Notes: a model not told the origin generated them from the sequence alone. A DNA stretch of 50,437 nt from an uncultured Geobacteraceae bacterium (GCA_903925005.1 CAIYDX010000142.1:1-50437), one strand, 5' to 3'. Positions 25,814 to 36,037 are shown, counted from the stretch's first letter. Numbers and translations: made by a program.

Positions 25814-26872
25814 ATGCACTTAAATAGATCCGCAGTTTTTTGGGTTCTCGCAGTAAGCATTTCCTCTATTGTGGCAATCATTACTCCCGCACTGTCGGCA
25901 AACAACGCTACATCCAACAATGCCAAAACATTCAGACTTCTCATTCTCGATTCACAAAAAGGCAACCCGTATGATGAAGTCCGCACTTCGCTCCTGAAGG
26001 CTCTTGCAAACCACGGATATAAGGAAGGTAAAAACCTCAAGACCACCATTATATTTTCCGGCAATGACATCAAGGGGGGAGAGCACATCCTGAATGATGA
26101 GCTGAAAAATCCCTATGATGTTGTTTTTGTCGGAGGAACGGCAGCAACCATATCTGCCAAAAATGCCCTGTATGGCAAAACGCAGCGAGTCGTTTTCGGT
26201 TCTCCAACCGACCCGATTGGGATCGGCGTCATTAAGGATTTCAACTCCAGACCTGTAGCGAACTTCACCGGTGTCTGTTACCCGGTACCGGTCAAGACGC
26301 GCTTGAAATTCCTTAAACGACTAATGCCCAAAGCCAAAACATTTGGTTTGATCTATGCGGACATGCCGCAATCTCACAGTTATAACAGATGGCTTGACAA
26401 CCTGTTGAAAAATGACCCGGAATTCAAGGACATCAAGATCATCTACCGGTCAGTTCCACTGGTAACGGGAGAAAATGGCGACAAGGCAATGGCGGCAAAT
26501 TCAAAAAAGCATATTCAGGAGCTTGATTCCAAGGTAGACGCCTATATCAAGCCTTGTGACCAGATGGGAACGCGGAGTAATTTTTCCGAGGTCGTATTCA
26601 ATACATCTAAAAAACCGCTTATCGGCCTCGTAAAAGATGATGTTATGGGGAAATGGGGGGCGACCGCCACGATATACCCGTCACATGAGAGTATCGGCAG
26701 TCAGGCGGCAGTGATGATCAAAGCGCTATTTGAGGGTAAAAAGGTCGGCGACATTTTGCCGGAATGGCCCCGAAAGTATGGAGTCGCTGTTGACCTGCAG
26801 AAGGCAAAGCAATTCGGAATCGATGTCCCTGTTGAAGTTCTTCAGATAGCTGGAGAAAATATTGTCCGGTAA
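25814..26872 (+). CDS. Periplasmic substrate-binding protein (ABC_sub_bind type)
   Basis: The start is placed at ATG 25814 (GAGGG upstream), giving 352 residues with a signal peptide (residues 1 to about 28, ending ALSA). The mature part follows the PF04392 family: FRLLILDSQKGNPYDEV, NPYDVVFVGGTAATISAKN, VVFGSPTDPIGIGVI, FTGVCYPVPVKTRLKFLKRLMPKAKTFGLIY. No permease or ATPase gene is near. Instead a hybrid histidine kinase follows 21 bases later, so I infer that it captures a ligand for that sensor. The ligand is unknown. Confidence 0.85.
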   Translation: MHLNRSAVFWVLAVSISSIVAIITPALSANNATSNNAKTFRLLILDSQKGNPYDEVRTSLLKALANHGYKEGKNLKTTIIFSGNDIKGGEHILNDELKNPYDVVFVGGTAATISAKNALYGKTQRVVFGSPTDPIGIGVIKDFNSRPVANFTGVCYPVPVKTRLKFLKRLMPKAKTFGLIYADMPQSHSYNRWLDNLLKNDPEFKDIKIIYRSVPLVTGENGDKAMAANSKKHIQELDSKVDAYIKPCDQMGTRSNFSEVVFNTSKKPLIGLVKDDVMGKWGATATIYPSHESIGSQAAVMIKALFEGKKVGDILPEWPRKYGVAVDLQKAKQFGIDVPVEVLQIAGENIVR

Positions 26873-26893
26873 GAAGAATTAAAGGAAGATCGC

Positions 26894-29251
26894 ATGAAAC
26901 TCGGCAAGAAGATACTTCTTATTACAATCAGCGTTTCGTTCGTATCTCTTCTTGTCAGTTCTGTAGTTCTTGTTGCCAACTTCAAAAAAAACTACACCGA
27001 AGCACTTATTACCGGAACCTACGGCCTCGGTCACAGCTTGAACTCGATTGTGACCGAACTGTTGAGCCTGGGGCTACCTCTTGATTCTTTTACAGGCCTT
27101 GATAAAAAATGCAGCCAGATGTTGGCAAGCAACCCCCATATTACCTATGCAGGAGTTTCGGATACTAAAGGGAAGATACTGTACAACGGCGACCCGGCAT
27201 TGGTCGGCAAAGTATTCACAGACGAGGTCATGAAGAAAAGTATCGCTTCGACCAAGCCGGTAACCCAACTCTATCGCAGATTCGACGGCCTTGATTACTA
27301 TGATGTAACTATCCCGATAATAGATTCCGCCAATTCCCACCTTGGTCAGATACGGCTTGGCTTCCGCACCAGCGTCGTCAACGACAAGGTCATGACGGCA
27401 CTCCTGCACGTTATCATTAACTTCTCCCTTTCATTCATATTCATTGCAATTCTGATCAACTATTTCATATCCCAACTTGTGTCGCGTCCTGTAATAAAAA
27501 TATCGGAACATGCAAAGAAAATTGCCGGGGGGGACTTCGACACAACTCTTGAGGTTACGGCCAATGATGAGGTGGGAACACTCGCCACTTCGATAAATCA
27601 GATGTCTTGTCAGGTTAAGCAGAAGACCCATGATCTTGAACAGGCAAATGCCGAGCTGAAACTCCAACTCATGGAACGTAAGGAGGCTGATGACTCCTTG
27701 CGGGCAAGTGAAGCCAAATTCAGAACCTTTGTGGAACGCTCTTTCGATGTCATTTTTGTGCTCGATGCCACTGGAGTCCTCCAGTTTGTATCCCCATCAT
27801 TCGAAATACGTTTTGGCTTCCCCGCGAGCGATGTCATAGGACACAAATTTGCACTGTTCATACACCCTGATGATAGAGCTCCATGTATAGAATATTTGAT
27901 CAAAGTAGTGTCAAGCGGAGAAGGAGACACGAGCCCGCCGTACCGTGTTAAATGCGCCGATGGCTCCTGGCGGCTGTTCATGGCAAATGGCACATCTTAC
28001 ACGGATGCAAATGGTGCCGTTATGTATATCGGTATCGGGCACGACATAACTGATCAAAAGAAAGCCGAAGAGGAGCGACTGTCACTTGAACGCCAACTCC
28101 TTCACGCCCAGAAGCTTGAAAGTCTCGGCGTGCTGGCTGGCGGCATTGCCCATGACTTTAATAATATTCTAACATCGATTATCGGGAATGCGGATCTGGC
28201 TCTTATACGAATCAATCCGGAATCTCCCGCTGTAGACAACCTGCACAGCATCGAAAAAGCCGCTGCCCGTGCCGCGGATCTTGCCAAACAGATGCTCGCC
28301 TACTCGGGTAAAGGTAAATTCGTCATAAGCAATCACGATATCAACGATCTGCTGGAGGAAATGCTCCATATACTGCAGGTTTCAATCTCTAAAAAGGCGG
28401 TCTTGCGCCTTAACCTAACCCGTCCCCTGCCACCGGTCGAGGCCGATGCCACCCAAATTCGCCAGATTATCATGAACCTGGTAATAAACGCCTCGGAAGC
28501 CATCGGTGACAAAAGCGGCGTAATTGCGATCACTACCGGCTGCATGGATTGTGACAGAAGTTATTTGCAAGATGTCTGGCTTGACCATAACATCGGCGAT
28601 GGACTCTATGACTTTATCGAAATAGCCGATACCGGCTGCGGCATGGACAAAGAGACCCTCGCAAAGCTGTTCGACCCGTTCTTTACTACAAAATTTATCG
28701 GAAGAGGTCTCGGGATGGCCGCTGTCCTCGGAATTGTTCGCGGCCATAAGGGCGCTGTAAAAATTCACAGTGAACCTGGCAAAGGAAGCTCCTTCAAGAT
28801 CCTTCTTCCGGCCAGCGGCAAGCCTGCCGAAATTTTCAATCACGACTCCCGGAATGAACATTGGAAGGGGAGCGGCACTGTGCTCCTCGTTGATGATGAA
28901 GAAACTATTCGCGGAATAGGTGCTGAAATGCTCAGGGAACTGGGCTTCAATGTTGTGACCGCCAACGATGGGCGCAAGGCCGTAGAAGCATATAAGGCCG
29001 GTACGGATATCAGCTTTGTAATCCTTGACCTTACAATGCCGCATATGGATGGCGAACAGTGTTTCCATGAACTGCGAAAGTTGAATCCCGATGTGAAAGT
29101 AATTATGAGCAGCGGTTTCAGTGAATTGGAAATAACGCAGAAGTTTGTCGGCAAAGGATTGGCCGGTTTTATTCAGAAACCGTATAAGTTATCTCTGTTA
29201 CGTGATGGCATTATGGGATTCATATACCGTGAGCAGTCAGCAATCGCTTAA
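26894..29251 (+). CDS. Hybrid sensor histidine kinase with PAS and receiver domains
   Basis: A 785-residue membrane sensor. In order: TM1 (7-27), periplasmic domain of about 140 residues (Cache-like, ISDTKG/YDVTIPI segments), TM2 (about 171-192), HAMP (193-247), PAS (about 272-395), HisKA with AGGIAHDFNN (H420), HATPase_c with N-box around 525-535 and G-box DTGCGMDKE, and a C-terminal receiver with phosphoacceptor D712 in ILDLTMPHMDG. HDFNN-type kinases often pass phosphate to the attached receiver; no DNA-binding regulator lies next to it. It forms an apparent two-gene operon with the binding protein upstream. Confidence 0.92.
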   Translation: MKLGKKILLITISVSFVSLLVSSVVLVANFKKNYTEALITGTYGLGHSLNSIVTELLSLGLPLDSFTGLDKKCSQMLASNPHITYAGVSDTKGKILYNGDPALVGKVFTDEVMKKSIASTKPVTQLYRRFDGLDYYDVTIPIIDSANSHLGQIRLGFRTSVVNDKVMTALLHVIINFSLSFIFIAILINYFISQLVSRPVIKISEHAKKIAGGDFDTTLEVTANDEVGTLATSINQMSCQVKQKTHDLEQANAELKLQLMERKEADDSLRASEAKFRTFVERSFDVIFVLDATGVLQFVSPSFEIRFGFPASDVIGHKFALFIHPDDRAPCIEYLIKVVSSGEGDTSPPYRVKCADGSWRLFMANGTSYTDANGAVMYIGIGHDITDQKKAEEERLSLERQLLHAQKLESLGVLAGGIAHDFNNILTSIIGNADLALIRINPESPAVDNLHSIEKAAARAADLAKQMLAYSGKGKFVISNHDINDLLEEMLHILQVSISKKAVLRLNLTRPLPPVEADATQIRQIIMNLVINASEAIGDKSGVIAITTGCMDCDRSYLQDVWLDHNIGDGLYDFIEIADTGCGMDKETLAKLFDPFFTTKFIGRGLGMAAVLGIVRGHKGAVKIHSEPGKGSSFKILLPASGKPAEIFNHDSRNEHWKGSGTVLLVDDEETIRGIGAEMLRELGFNVVTANDGRKAVEAYKAGTDISFVILDLTMPHMDGEQCFHELRKLNPDVKVIMSSGFSELEITQKFVGKGLAGFIQKPYKLSLLRDGIMGFIYREQSAIA

Positions 29252-29264
29252 AATTTTAAAAAGT

Positions 29265-30287
29265 TCAAACCCTTGAACTCCAGAACTGCTCCAGCTCACC
29301 TTCCGCCTGTCTGAAATCTTCCAGCTTCAGCTCAATATCCGCTATCCAGACGCGCTGTTTGTAGTACATCTTGTCGTAATACCCTTCTATCAGCCCTCGG
29401 GCAATCTCCCGCACATCCCAACTTTCAATTCCGCTTTTCAGTTCGGCATAACGGGTTCCGCCAAGTTTTTTTCTGATTCGCTCAAGCGCCTCCAGCATTT
29501 CTCCCCTGTATTCGGGGCGTGCATACTCCGTAGTAAGCCTGTTTATACGGGTTTCCAGGGATGCATGGCACCAGACCTTGCAGCTCTCCGCCATTTTCTG
29601 GTACAGCCGCCCCGGCAGAGAGTATTTTCCGATGCGCTGGCTCTCCCCCTCCAGCACAATTGGACGGCCGGTCGGCATACTCCTGAAGACATCCCACAGA
29701 ACTGTTTCAAAATGCTTCTGGGTGAAATCCTGCTTCAGCCCGAGCGCGCCAAAGGCGGAACCTCTGTGGCAGGCAATCCCCTCAAGATCTATCGTCGCCC
29801 ATTGCAATGGATTCAGGCCGTTGATGAACATTGTCTTGCCGGTGCCGGTCATCCCATGCATGACAATGAGCGGGGAAGGGAAATCACACGTTTCGAAATA
29901 ATCGCTTACATGGTTGCGAAAGGATTTATAGCCGCCGGCAAGCTGCCTGGCCGGTATTCCGCACATTTCTACCAGCATCGCGATAGAAAGGCTGCGCAGC
30001 CCTCCGCGCCAGCAGTAGACCACAAGCGGCTTGCCGGCGGATAAGGATATTATCCGGTCAACCATACCGTAAAAACGGGAACAGGTTAACTCAAGTCCTC
30101 TTCTGCGCGCCTCGACCGGTCCGATCTGTTTGTAGATGGTTCCCACTTCAGCCCGTTCCGCGTTGGAGAGGAGAGGAACATTGTGGGCACCCGGTATATG
30201 ATCGTCCTCGAACTCCAGAGGAGTTCTCACATCAATCAGACAGTGAGTATCGATCAGTTCGGGGGTAAACGTTATCTTTTCCGGCAT
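29265..30287 (-). CDS. mnmH: tRNA 2-selenouridine synthase
   Basis: MnmH (SelU/YbbB) replaces sulfur by selenium in 2-thiouridine at the wobble base of Lys, Glu and Gln tRNAs, using selenophosphate from SelD. Visible are the N-terminal rhodanese domain with its active cysteine in VVYCWRGGLRS and a C-terminal P-loop domain with GMTGTGKT. M3 at 30287 is preferred from GGGAA spacing, giving 340 residues. It is the last gene of selD-yedF-mnmH and ends 13 bases from the convergent kinase gene. Confidence 0.93.
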   Translation of the reverse strand: MPEKITFTPELIDTHCLIDVRTPLEFEDDHIPGAHNVPLLSNAERAEVGTIYKQIGPVEARRRGLELTCSRFYGMVDRIISLSAGKPLVVYCWRGGLRSLSIAMLVEMCGIPARQLAGGYKSFRNHVSDYFETCDFPSPLIVMHGMTGTGKTMFINGLNPLQWATIDLEGIACHRGSAFGALGLKQDFTQKHFETVLWDVFRSMPTGRPIVLEGESQRIGKYSLPGRLYQKMAESCKVWCHASLETRINRLTTEYARPEYRGEMLEALERIRKKLGGTRYAELKSGIESWDVREIARGLIEGYYDKMYYKQRVWIADIELKLEDFRQAEGELEQFWSSRV

Positions 30288-30306
30288 TGGCATTTCCCAG
30301 TCATTT

Positions 30307-30921
30307 TCAAACTGTTACGACACTGTCCGCAAATTGCATTCCGGTGACTATTTCGAGCATATTCGTGACCGTGCCAACCTGCATTTTGTCCAGAATATGG
30401 AAGTATACCAGGCAGGCTCCGCATGCCATGATCTGCACGCCCGCTTCGGCAAGCTCTTGTAAAATCGGCACCGCTTCGGAGCCTTCCGCGGTAAAACTGA
30501 CGCCGCTGTTGACAAAGGCAACACGCCAGAGATCGGGTCCCATCTCTTTCAGGGTTTTCAGAAAATTAAACATCAGCATATCACCCAAGCCATCGTCGCC
30601 ATGTCCCATATGAACGCTGGTCACGAGGACCATAACCTTCTTCATTCCACTCTCGCTCGCTTTTGCAACAGGCAAAGGCGACGCCGTGTCAGTAGCCTTC
30701 GCCTCCTCACTTCGTCTGCCGACTACCCGAAACTCGCCCCCCTGCAGTTCAGAGTTCACCTGATAGTTTTGGTGTTCAAGAAAACGGCTGACATTCTGCC
30801 GTGCCGCCTCATTATCGACAAGCACGGCTATGGAAGCTGGGGTTTCCTTTTCGAGAGCATCCCTTACCCGCAACACCGGGGCGGGACATTCCAGTCCACA
30901 ACAGTCCAGTTCATGTATCAT
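30307..30921 (-). CDS. yedF: Sulfurtransferase-like selenium metabolism protein YedF
   Basis: A 204-residue two-domain protein: an N-terminal TusA-like domain with the CPAP motif (LDCCGLECPAPVLRVRDAL) and a C-terminal DsrE-like domain (KKVMVLVTSVHMGHGDDGLGDMLM, then CGACLVYF). YedF proteins of this form occur in selenium-using bacteria beside selD, consistent with handling of reactive sulfur or selenium. Exact chemistry is not settled. It sits 19 bases after selD and 13 before mnmH. Confidence 0.92.
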   Translation of the reverse strand: MIHELDCCGLECPAPVLRVRDALEKETPASIAVLVDNEAARQNVSRFLEHQNYQVNSELQGGEFRVVGRRSEEAKATDTASPLPVAKASESGMKKVMVLVTSVHMGHGDDGLGDMLMFNFLKTLKEMGPDLWRVAFVNSGVSFTAEGSEAVPILQELAEAGVQIMACGACLVYFHILDKMQVGTVTNMLEIVTGMQFADSVVTV

Positions 30922-30940
30922 ACAAATTCCTTTCTAAATA

Positions 30941-31987
30941 TTATTCCACAACAATCCTGTCAACCGGCCCGGCAATGACTTCTCCGACGATCGCAGCGCA
31001 GTCGATCCCGTTCATCTTCAAGGCTTCGACAAGCCGTTCCGCTTCCCCGGCCGCAACAGCAATCAGCAGCCCGCCGGATGTCTGCGGGTCAAAGAGCAGA
31101 TCCTGCACCCTCTGGGGCACGGCAGCATCAAAATCGACAAAAGCCCCGCGAAAGTTTCTGTTGTTATAGGCACCGGCCGGAATCAGCCCCATTGCCGCCC
31201 ACTCCAGCGCTTCCGGGTACATCGGGACATCTGCTGCAGTGATGCGCACTCCATGCCCCGAATCCACCACCATCTCGGCCAGATGTCCCAGAAAGCCAAA
31301 ACCGGTAATATCCGTGCAGGCGTGTACCGTGAAGTCCTCCATGGTTAAGGCCGCCTCCCGGTTCAATGTCGCCATGGCCAGTGTCACTTTGTCAATCACG
31401 CCCTGATCGGCAAGCCCTCCCTTGATGGCTGTGGCGACAATCCCGGTTCCAAGCGATTTGGTAAGAATCAGGCGGTCGCCGGTCTGCAGGTTTCTTTTGG
31501 TCAAAATACGGTCAGGGTGGATATAGCCGGTCACCGAAAGGCCATACTTCAGTTCGCTGTCCTCCACAGTGTGCCCGCCGACCAAGACAACACCGGCCTC
31601 CCGCATCTTGTCCAGTCCCCCTTCGATGATAGTGCGCAGGATCGAAATATCCAGGGTTTTAGCGGGAAAGGACACAATATTCATGGCGGTCTTCGGAGTC
31701 CCCCCCATCGCATATATATCGCTCAGCGCGTTGGCGGCGGCGATTTGGCCGAAACTGAAAGGATCATCGACCATCGGCGGAAAGAAATCAACCGTCTGCA
31801 CGAGAGCAAGCTCATCCGAGACCCGATATACTCCGGCATCATCCGCCCGGTCAAGGCCGACAAGCAGATCCGGATCAACAGGCAGATCCAGCCCGCAAAG
31901 CGCCTTATCCAGAATACCGGGGGCAAGCTTGGCGGCACACCCTCCCCCCTTGACGGTTTGGGTGAGTCGTATGGTTTCAATAGTCAT
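30941..31987 (-). CDS. selD: Selenide, water dikinase (selenophosphate synthetase)
   Basis: SelD makes selenophosphate from selenide and ATP. The catalytic pair falls at C17 and K20 (TQTVKGGGCAAK), the same numbers as in Escherichia coli; the active-site residue is Cys, not selenocysteine. GLDRADDAGVYRV, DIYAMGGTPKTAMNIV and CTDITGFGFLGHL are typical. The ATG at 31987 with CAGGAG upstream gives 348 residues. The frame stays open 62 codons further upstream, but that part has no family match or ribosome site. No selA, selB or selC lies in the window, so from this locus only the tRNA-selenouridine use is shown. Confidence 0.95.
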   Translation of the reverse strand: MTIETIRLTQTVKGGGCAAKLAPGILDKALCGLDLPVDPDLLVGLDRADDAGVYRVSDELALVQTVDFFPPMVDDPFSFGQIAAANALSDIYAMGGTPKTAMNIVSFPAKTLDISILRTIIEGGLDKMREAGVVLVGGHTVEDSELKYGLSVTGYIHPDRILTKRNLQTGDRLILTKSLGTGIVATAIKGGLADQGVIDKVTLAMATLNREAALTMEDFTVHACTDITGFGFLGHLAEMVVDSGHGVRITAADVPMYPEALEWAAMGLIPAGAYNNRNFRGAFVDFDAAVPQRVQDLLFDPQTSGGLLIAVAAGEAERLVEALKMNGIDCAAIVGEVIAGPVDRIVVE

Positions 31988-32147
31988 TGGAAAGGCTCCT
32001 GATACGTTCAGTATCTGTATGACATGACAGCCGGTTATTTTTAACAGAATTCGGCCGCCACATCCATAAGATTCAGCTTTGATCACGAGCTGTGGAGCGG
32101 GCGGAGCAATAAAGCGGATAAATGTAGAGAAGTTTATGGAGGAAGGA

Positions 32148-32177
32148 GGGTGTACCCGGAATGTTCCGGGCACACCC
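32148..32177 (-). terminator. Hairpin terminator after the LivK-type gene
   Basis: A strong stem (GGGTGT-CCCGGAA with its complement, 32148-32177) begins 15 bases after the stop of the binding-protein gene. The minus strand continues with pyrimidines (CCTTCCTCC) but not a pure T-run. Confidence 0.6.
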
Positions 32178-32192
32178 TTTCAAGAGATTAGC

Positions 32193-33485
32193 TTACTTTG
32201 CCGGCTGGTATTCTTCAAGTTCCGGAGGCGTTCCGACCTTTTTCCTGATCTCGCTCCAATCCTTGAAATTGATCGCGGCATCGTCACCCTTCATCACGTT
32301 GATGATCTCAAAATAATCCTGTTGATACTGGTTTTTCTTGACTTCCGCCGCCGGCTTACATTTTACGGCATAGACCGTCTGAACCGATTGGTGGTCAAAT
32401 GCTCTCCAGTACTGTTCGTCCTTCAATCCGATATATTTATGCCCTTCCAGCGCCGCGATCACAGCCTTGGTATCAAATGATTTTGCCCGCTCAACCGCCT
32501 CCTTGTACTGATGCAGGATCACATAGGCGGATGCGCCGGAGGTGGTCGGGTAACGCTTGAATTTCTCTTCATATTTCTTTACGTATGCAATCCCTTTCGG
32601 ATAGTTGTATTTGGCCGGAACATTCCAGATCCAGGGTTTTGCCCCTATGACCCCTTCCATCGCCTCGGGGCCCGCCCCCTGCGCCATGTCCAGGGTAAGA
32701 TTCGGCACAATAATCTGCATATCTTTTTTCAGCCCCATTTCATAGGCCTGCTTAATCGCGATCTCCATATCCTTGCCGAACAGCACCAGCACCAGCACCT
32801 GCGGTTTGTTCTCCTTGGCAACCGCCAGAACGTTGGTAAAATCGGCACTTCCTAGCTTGGTCAAAAGCGCCTTGTGCTCGTTTTTGTCGTTTGTTCCGGT
32901 AAATTTTCTGAAAGCCTCTTCGGTGGTCCAACCCCAGGAATAATCGGAGGTGATATACATATACTTCTTGCCGGCCAGATTTTTATTCATGTAATCGGCC
33001 AGCACCTTTGCGGCAAAATAGGAGTCGTAACACTCCCTGAATACATGCTTGTTGGCTTCCTCTCCGGTTGTCTCGGTAGAGTAGGTCAGGGTGCCGAAAA
33101 ATATCTTGTTCTTCTGCTTGGCAACCTTCCCGGTGGCAATCGCCACGGCACTGGATGAACCGCCCAGAATCATCGGAACGCCTTCCTTGTCATAGAGGTC
33201 GATGGCATTTTCCTTGGCGATCTTGGCATTTGATTTGGTATCGCGATAGACAAGCTGGACTTTTTTCCCCAGAATGCCGCCGGCGGCATTAATCTCCTCA
33301 ACAGCAATCTCGGAAGCACGCTTCTGATCAAGCCCCTGTTTTGCGTAGGGGCCGGTTTCCGGGTAATTAAGCCCTATTTTTACCACGTCCTCCGCGGATG
33401 CCGGGACGCCGCCCACCAATAGCAAAACGGCAGTGACACATATCGCTATTACCATTGATACAAAACCTGCCTTGATCATTTTCAT
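32193..33485 (-). CDS. Branched-chain amino acid type periplasmic binding protein
   Basis: A 430-residue LivK/Peripla_BP_6 family protein with a signal peptide (to about ASA at residue 31), VVKIGLNYPETGPYAKQG at the mature N-terminus, AAGGILGKKVQLVYRD and GGSSSAVAIATGKVAKQKNKIFFGT in the ligand cleft. Family ligands are aliphatic amino acids, amides and small organic acids; the specific one is unknown. There are no Liv permease or ATPase genes. It follows a chemoreceptor gene by 83 bases on the same strand, so it may present a ligand to that receptor. GGAGGG ribosome site. Confidence 0.9.
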   Translation of the reverse strand: MKMIKAGFVSMVIAICVTAVLLLVGGVPASAEDVVKIGLNYPETGPYAKQGLDQKRASEIAVEEINAAGGILGKKVQLVYRDTKSNAKIAKENAIDLYDKEGVPMILGGSSSAVAIATGKVAKQKNKIFFGTLTYSTETTGEEANKHVFRECYDSYFAAKVLADYMNKNLAGKKYMYITSDYSWGWTTEEAFRKFTGTNDKNEHKALLTKLGSADFTNVLAVAKENKPQVLVLVLFGKDMEIAIKQAYEMGLKKDMQIIVPNLTLDMAQGAGPEAMEGVIGAKPWIWNVPAKYNYPKGIAYVKKYEEKFKRYPTTSGASAYVILHQYKEAVERAKSFDTKAVIAALEGHKYIGLKDEQYWRAFDHQSVQTVYAVKCKPAAEVKKNQYQQDYFEIINVMKGDDAAINFKDWSEIRKKVGTPPELEEYQPAK

Positions 33486-33568
33486 GCTTTGACCCTCCTT
33501 GAAATAATTTTTCCGGTTATCGTTGCACTCCCCGCCATGAAAAGCCTTGCTTCGCTCTCTCTACCGAT

Positions 33569-36037
33569 TTACACCTTAAACCACAAAGCCATGCGATTCA
33601 GCTCGTTTGCCAGGCCGGAAAGTTCTTCCGAAGCCTCCTTTATCTCTTTTGTTGATCTGTTCAAGTCATGTGTTATGTTAGCAATCTTCTCCATACCGTG
33701 CGAAACCTCCGCCGAAGCGGTTGACTGGTCATCGGTGGCGGTCGCTATCATCTGGGCCATGTCCATCCCGAGTTGTGATGCCTTCACGATAGCTTCCAGA
33801 GAATTGCTCGCCTCTCCCGAGAGCCGGACCCCCTCCTCCACCCGGATCTCTCCGGTTTTCATGGCAGAGACCGATTTTTCGGTGCCGGCCTGAATCTCGC
33901 TGATAATGGCCGCTATCTCATGGGTCGCCTCAGCCGTGCGATGGGCAAGAATCCTGACCGCGTCGGCAACCACGGCGAATCCCCGCCCCTGTTCGCCGGC
34001 CCGCGCCGCTTCTATTGAAGCATTTAATGCCAGCAGATTCGTCTGGTCGGCAATGTCGTTTATGGTATTTACAATCGCACCGATCTTGTCCGAACTCTCG
34101 CTCAGTTTGCCGATTGTAGCGGCGGCCCCCTTTACCGAATCGGCAATTTCATGCATCCCCCGTACAGTCTTGGTGACCACGACACTTCCGGTCGTTGCCA
34201 TGTTCAGCGCGTCTTTTGATGTCGCGGCGGCGTCCCGGGCGTTTTTGGCAACCTCCATGACAGTCTGGCTTACCTCGGTCATCGCGGTCACGGACTGTTC
34301 CGTCTGGGAAGCTTGGGCCTTGGCCCCGTCATCCAGATTATCGGCTGTTTTCGAGAGTTTTTGCGAACTCAGGGTGAGCTTGTCTATCGAATCTTTCAGC
34401 TGCGTAGTTATTTCGCCCAGTTTTGCTGTTGCCTGGTTAAAATGAGAGGCCAGCGTGCCGAATTCGTCTTTTCTTGCTTCATCCATCCTGATGCTGAAAT
34501 CGCCATTCCCGAACCCTTCGGCAACGGTAGTAAGTTCACGGATGGGCGAAGTTATAGAGGTGCTTATCCACTTGCCGAGAAGTATGGATACGAGCAGGGC
34601 AATAACGACAATGACGATAATGAGCATAACGGTCGTATTCACCGCCGCCTTGACCGACGAAACGGCGCTCTCCTGGCTGCTCTGCGCTGTGGCCACATCC
34701 TTGCCGCTCTGTATCATCTGACGGGAGACCATCTCCTTCATCTTCAGATTCAGCTTGGTCACTTCGTCGATAATGGCAAGTGATCCCCTGATTTTGTCAG
34801 CAGCCCCGGCCTTCCCCAAAAAGCCTTGCCGCACCGTTGACAGCGCCGCCAGAGAATCGTTCAACAGTTTCGCTTCGTTTTTAAGTTTCCCCTTGGCTAG
34901 AGTCCCCTTAAGCTTCTGAGTTGTGCCGTCAATCTGTGTGAAGGCATGTTCAATGGCGGCAGCTGATTTGTCAAAATCGGTCACGCTCTTGATGGAGAGA
35001 CTATAGTTTATCTGCGAGTCGATGAAAACACTCAGCAGAAGAATCGCCGATGACTGAATCAGGATGTTGTTGGTTTCGGAGAAGGCCGAAACACTCTTCG
35101 ACATCTCTCCAGTGCTGACTTTAAGGGATTCGCCGGCTTTGTCCAGATCCTTGATCACGCCGGGGAGGATATAGGATATTTCGTATTCCATATCCTTGGC
35201 TATTTTCTGAGACTTGGCGTTGTCCGACTCATCCTCGTCATTGATGAATTTCATGCGCAGAGCTGCCGCTTCGGCAAGCTTGGCGCCAATATCCCTGATC
35301 TTGCGCGCCAGTTCATCGCCGGCCTTTTTGTCGGACCATTTAATGTTTTTCACAGTCTGAACGCAGGTTGCCGCGGTCGCCTCGATACCGCTCTTCAATC
35401 CGGCAACTGAGCGTTTGTCGGCGGTGACCGGAATTCTGTTCAATGACAGGTTCAGGTCCTTGAGGCCGTCCCTGATGGTTGCCAGATAATTGGCCTGCTG
35501 GTTGCCGACCGAAGTTGTATCAATATTCGTCACCATATTTCCAGCAGCGCCCTGCTGGAGTTTTCGAACCGATCCATCAAGACTGTTGAGCCGTTTCGAG
35601 GCATCTTCCAGGCGTCCCCTCATGGAGGTAATCGCAGCCTGGGTCTCACCCTGTAAATTCAATCTTTTTTCGGTGATCGCAATTATGGATTTCGTATTAT
35701 CGGCAATGGTGGTGGTATCATAATCTGAAGTTGAACCGAGCTTCACCAACTCCTCTGCCGACTTGATGTTTTCGGCAAGCGATGCATCGGCATTGGTGGA
35801 ATTCTGCCTGAAGTCATTAATTGTATCCGATGCCGCAACCTTCAGCAGATTTGACGCGTGCGCCTGCACTGCCCTCTGATAGTTGAGAGTTTTTATCTGA
35901 TAGGGAGTCGATTTTTGAGTAAGGAGGAAAATATTTTGTTGGATATGTTTAATGCCGACAACAGCAGCAACTCCGACTACGGCCATTAAAACGAGGATGA
36001 CGACAGAGTTCAAAATCAGCTTAGTCTTAATTTTCAT
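33569..36037 (-). CDS. Methyl-accepting chemotaxis protein with large helical sensor region
   Basis: Start at 36037 (GGGGG upstream), 822 residues. TM1 (about 7-29), a very long periplasmic helical region of roughly 450 residues with an internal hydrophobic stretch ([14 protein letters not shown]), TM2 ([16 protein letters not shown]), HAMP, and a C-terminal signalling domain with [31 protein letters not shown]. After that the tip reads [13 protein letters not shown] where most receptors have EVRKLAERT, so a usually conserved glutamate is alanine. There is no C-terminal NWETF-type tether. It would couple through CheW to a CheA; a che operon lies 4 kb away, but pairing is not proven. Confidence 0.9.
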   Translation of the reverse strand: MKIKTKLILNSVVILVLMAVVGVAAVVGIKHIQQNIFLLTQKSTPYQIKTLNYQRAVQAHASNLLKVAASDTINDFRQNSTNADASLAENIKSAEELVKLGSTSDYDTTTIADNTKSIIAITEKRLNLQGETQAAITSMRGRLEDASKRLNSLDGSVRKLQQGAAGNMVTNIDTTSVGNQQANYLATIRDGLKDLNLSLNRIPVTADKRSVAGLKSGIEATAATCVQTVKNIKWSDKKAGDELARKIRDIGAKLAEAAALRMKFINDEDESDNAKSQKIAKDMEYEISYILPGVIKDLDKAGESLKVSTGEMSKSVSAFSETNNILIQSSAILLLSVFIDSQINYSLSIKSVTDFDKSAAAIEHAFTQIDGTTQKLKGTLAKGKLKNEAKLLNDSLAALSTVRQGFLGKAGAADKIRGSLAIIDEVTKLNLKMKEMVSRQMIQSGKDVATAQSSQESAVSSVKAAVNTTVMLIIVIVVIALLVSILLGKWISTSITSPIRELTTVAEGFGNGDFSIRMDEARKDEFGTLASHFNQATAKLGEITTQLKDSIDKLTLSSQKLSKTADNLDDGAKAQASQTEQSVTAMTEVSQTVMEVAKNARDAAATSKDALNMATTGSVVVTKTVRGMHEIADSVKGAAATIGKLSESSDKIGAIVNTINDIADQTNLLALNASIEAARAGEQGRGFAVVADAVRILAHRTAEATHEIAAIISEIQAGTEKSVSAMKTGEIRVEEGVRLSGEASNSLEAIVKASQLGMDMAQMIATATDDQSTASAEVSHGMEKIANITHDLNRSTKEIKEASEELSGLANELNRMALWFKV

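Noticed and set aside
31988-32173. Upstream in-frame extension of selD (62 codons)
   Set aside because: It has no ribosome site or SelD similarity, while ATG 31987 has CAGGAG upstream and puts the catalytic residues at the standard C17/K20.
33500-33545. Sigma54-like TGGCGGGGAGTGCA upstream of the LivK-type gene
   Set aside because: The spacing between GG and GC is two bases short and the -24 part is poor.
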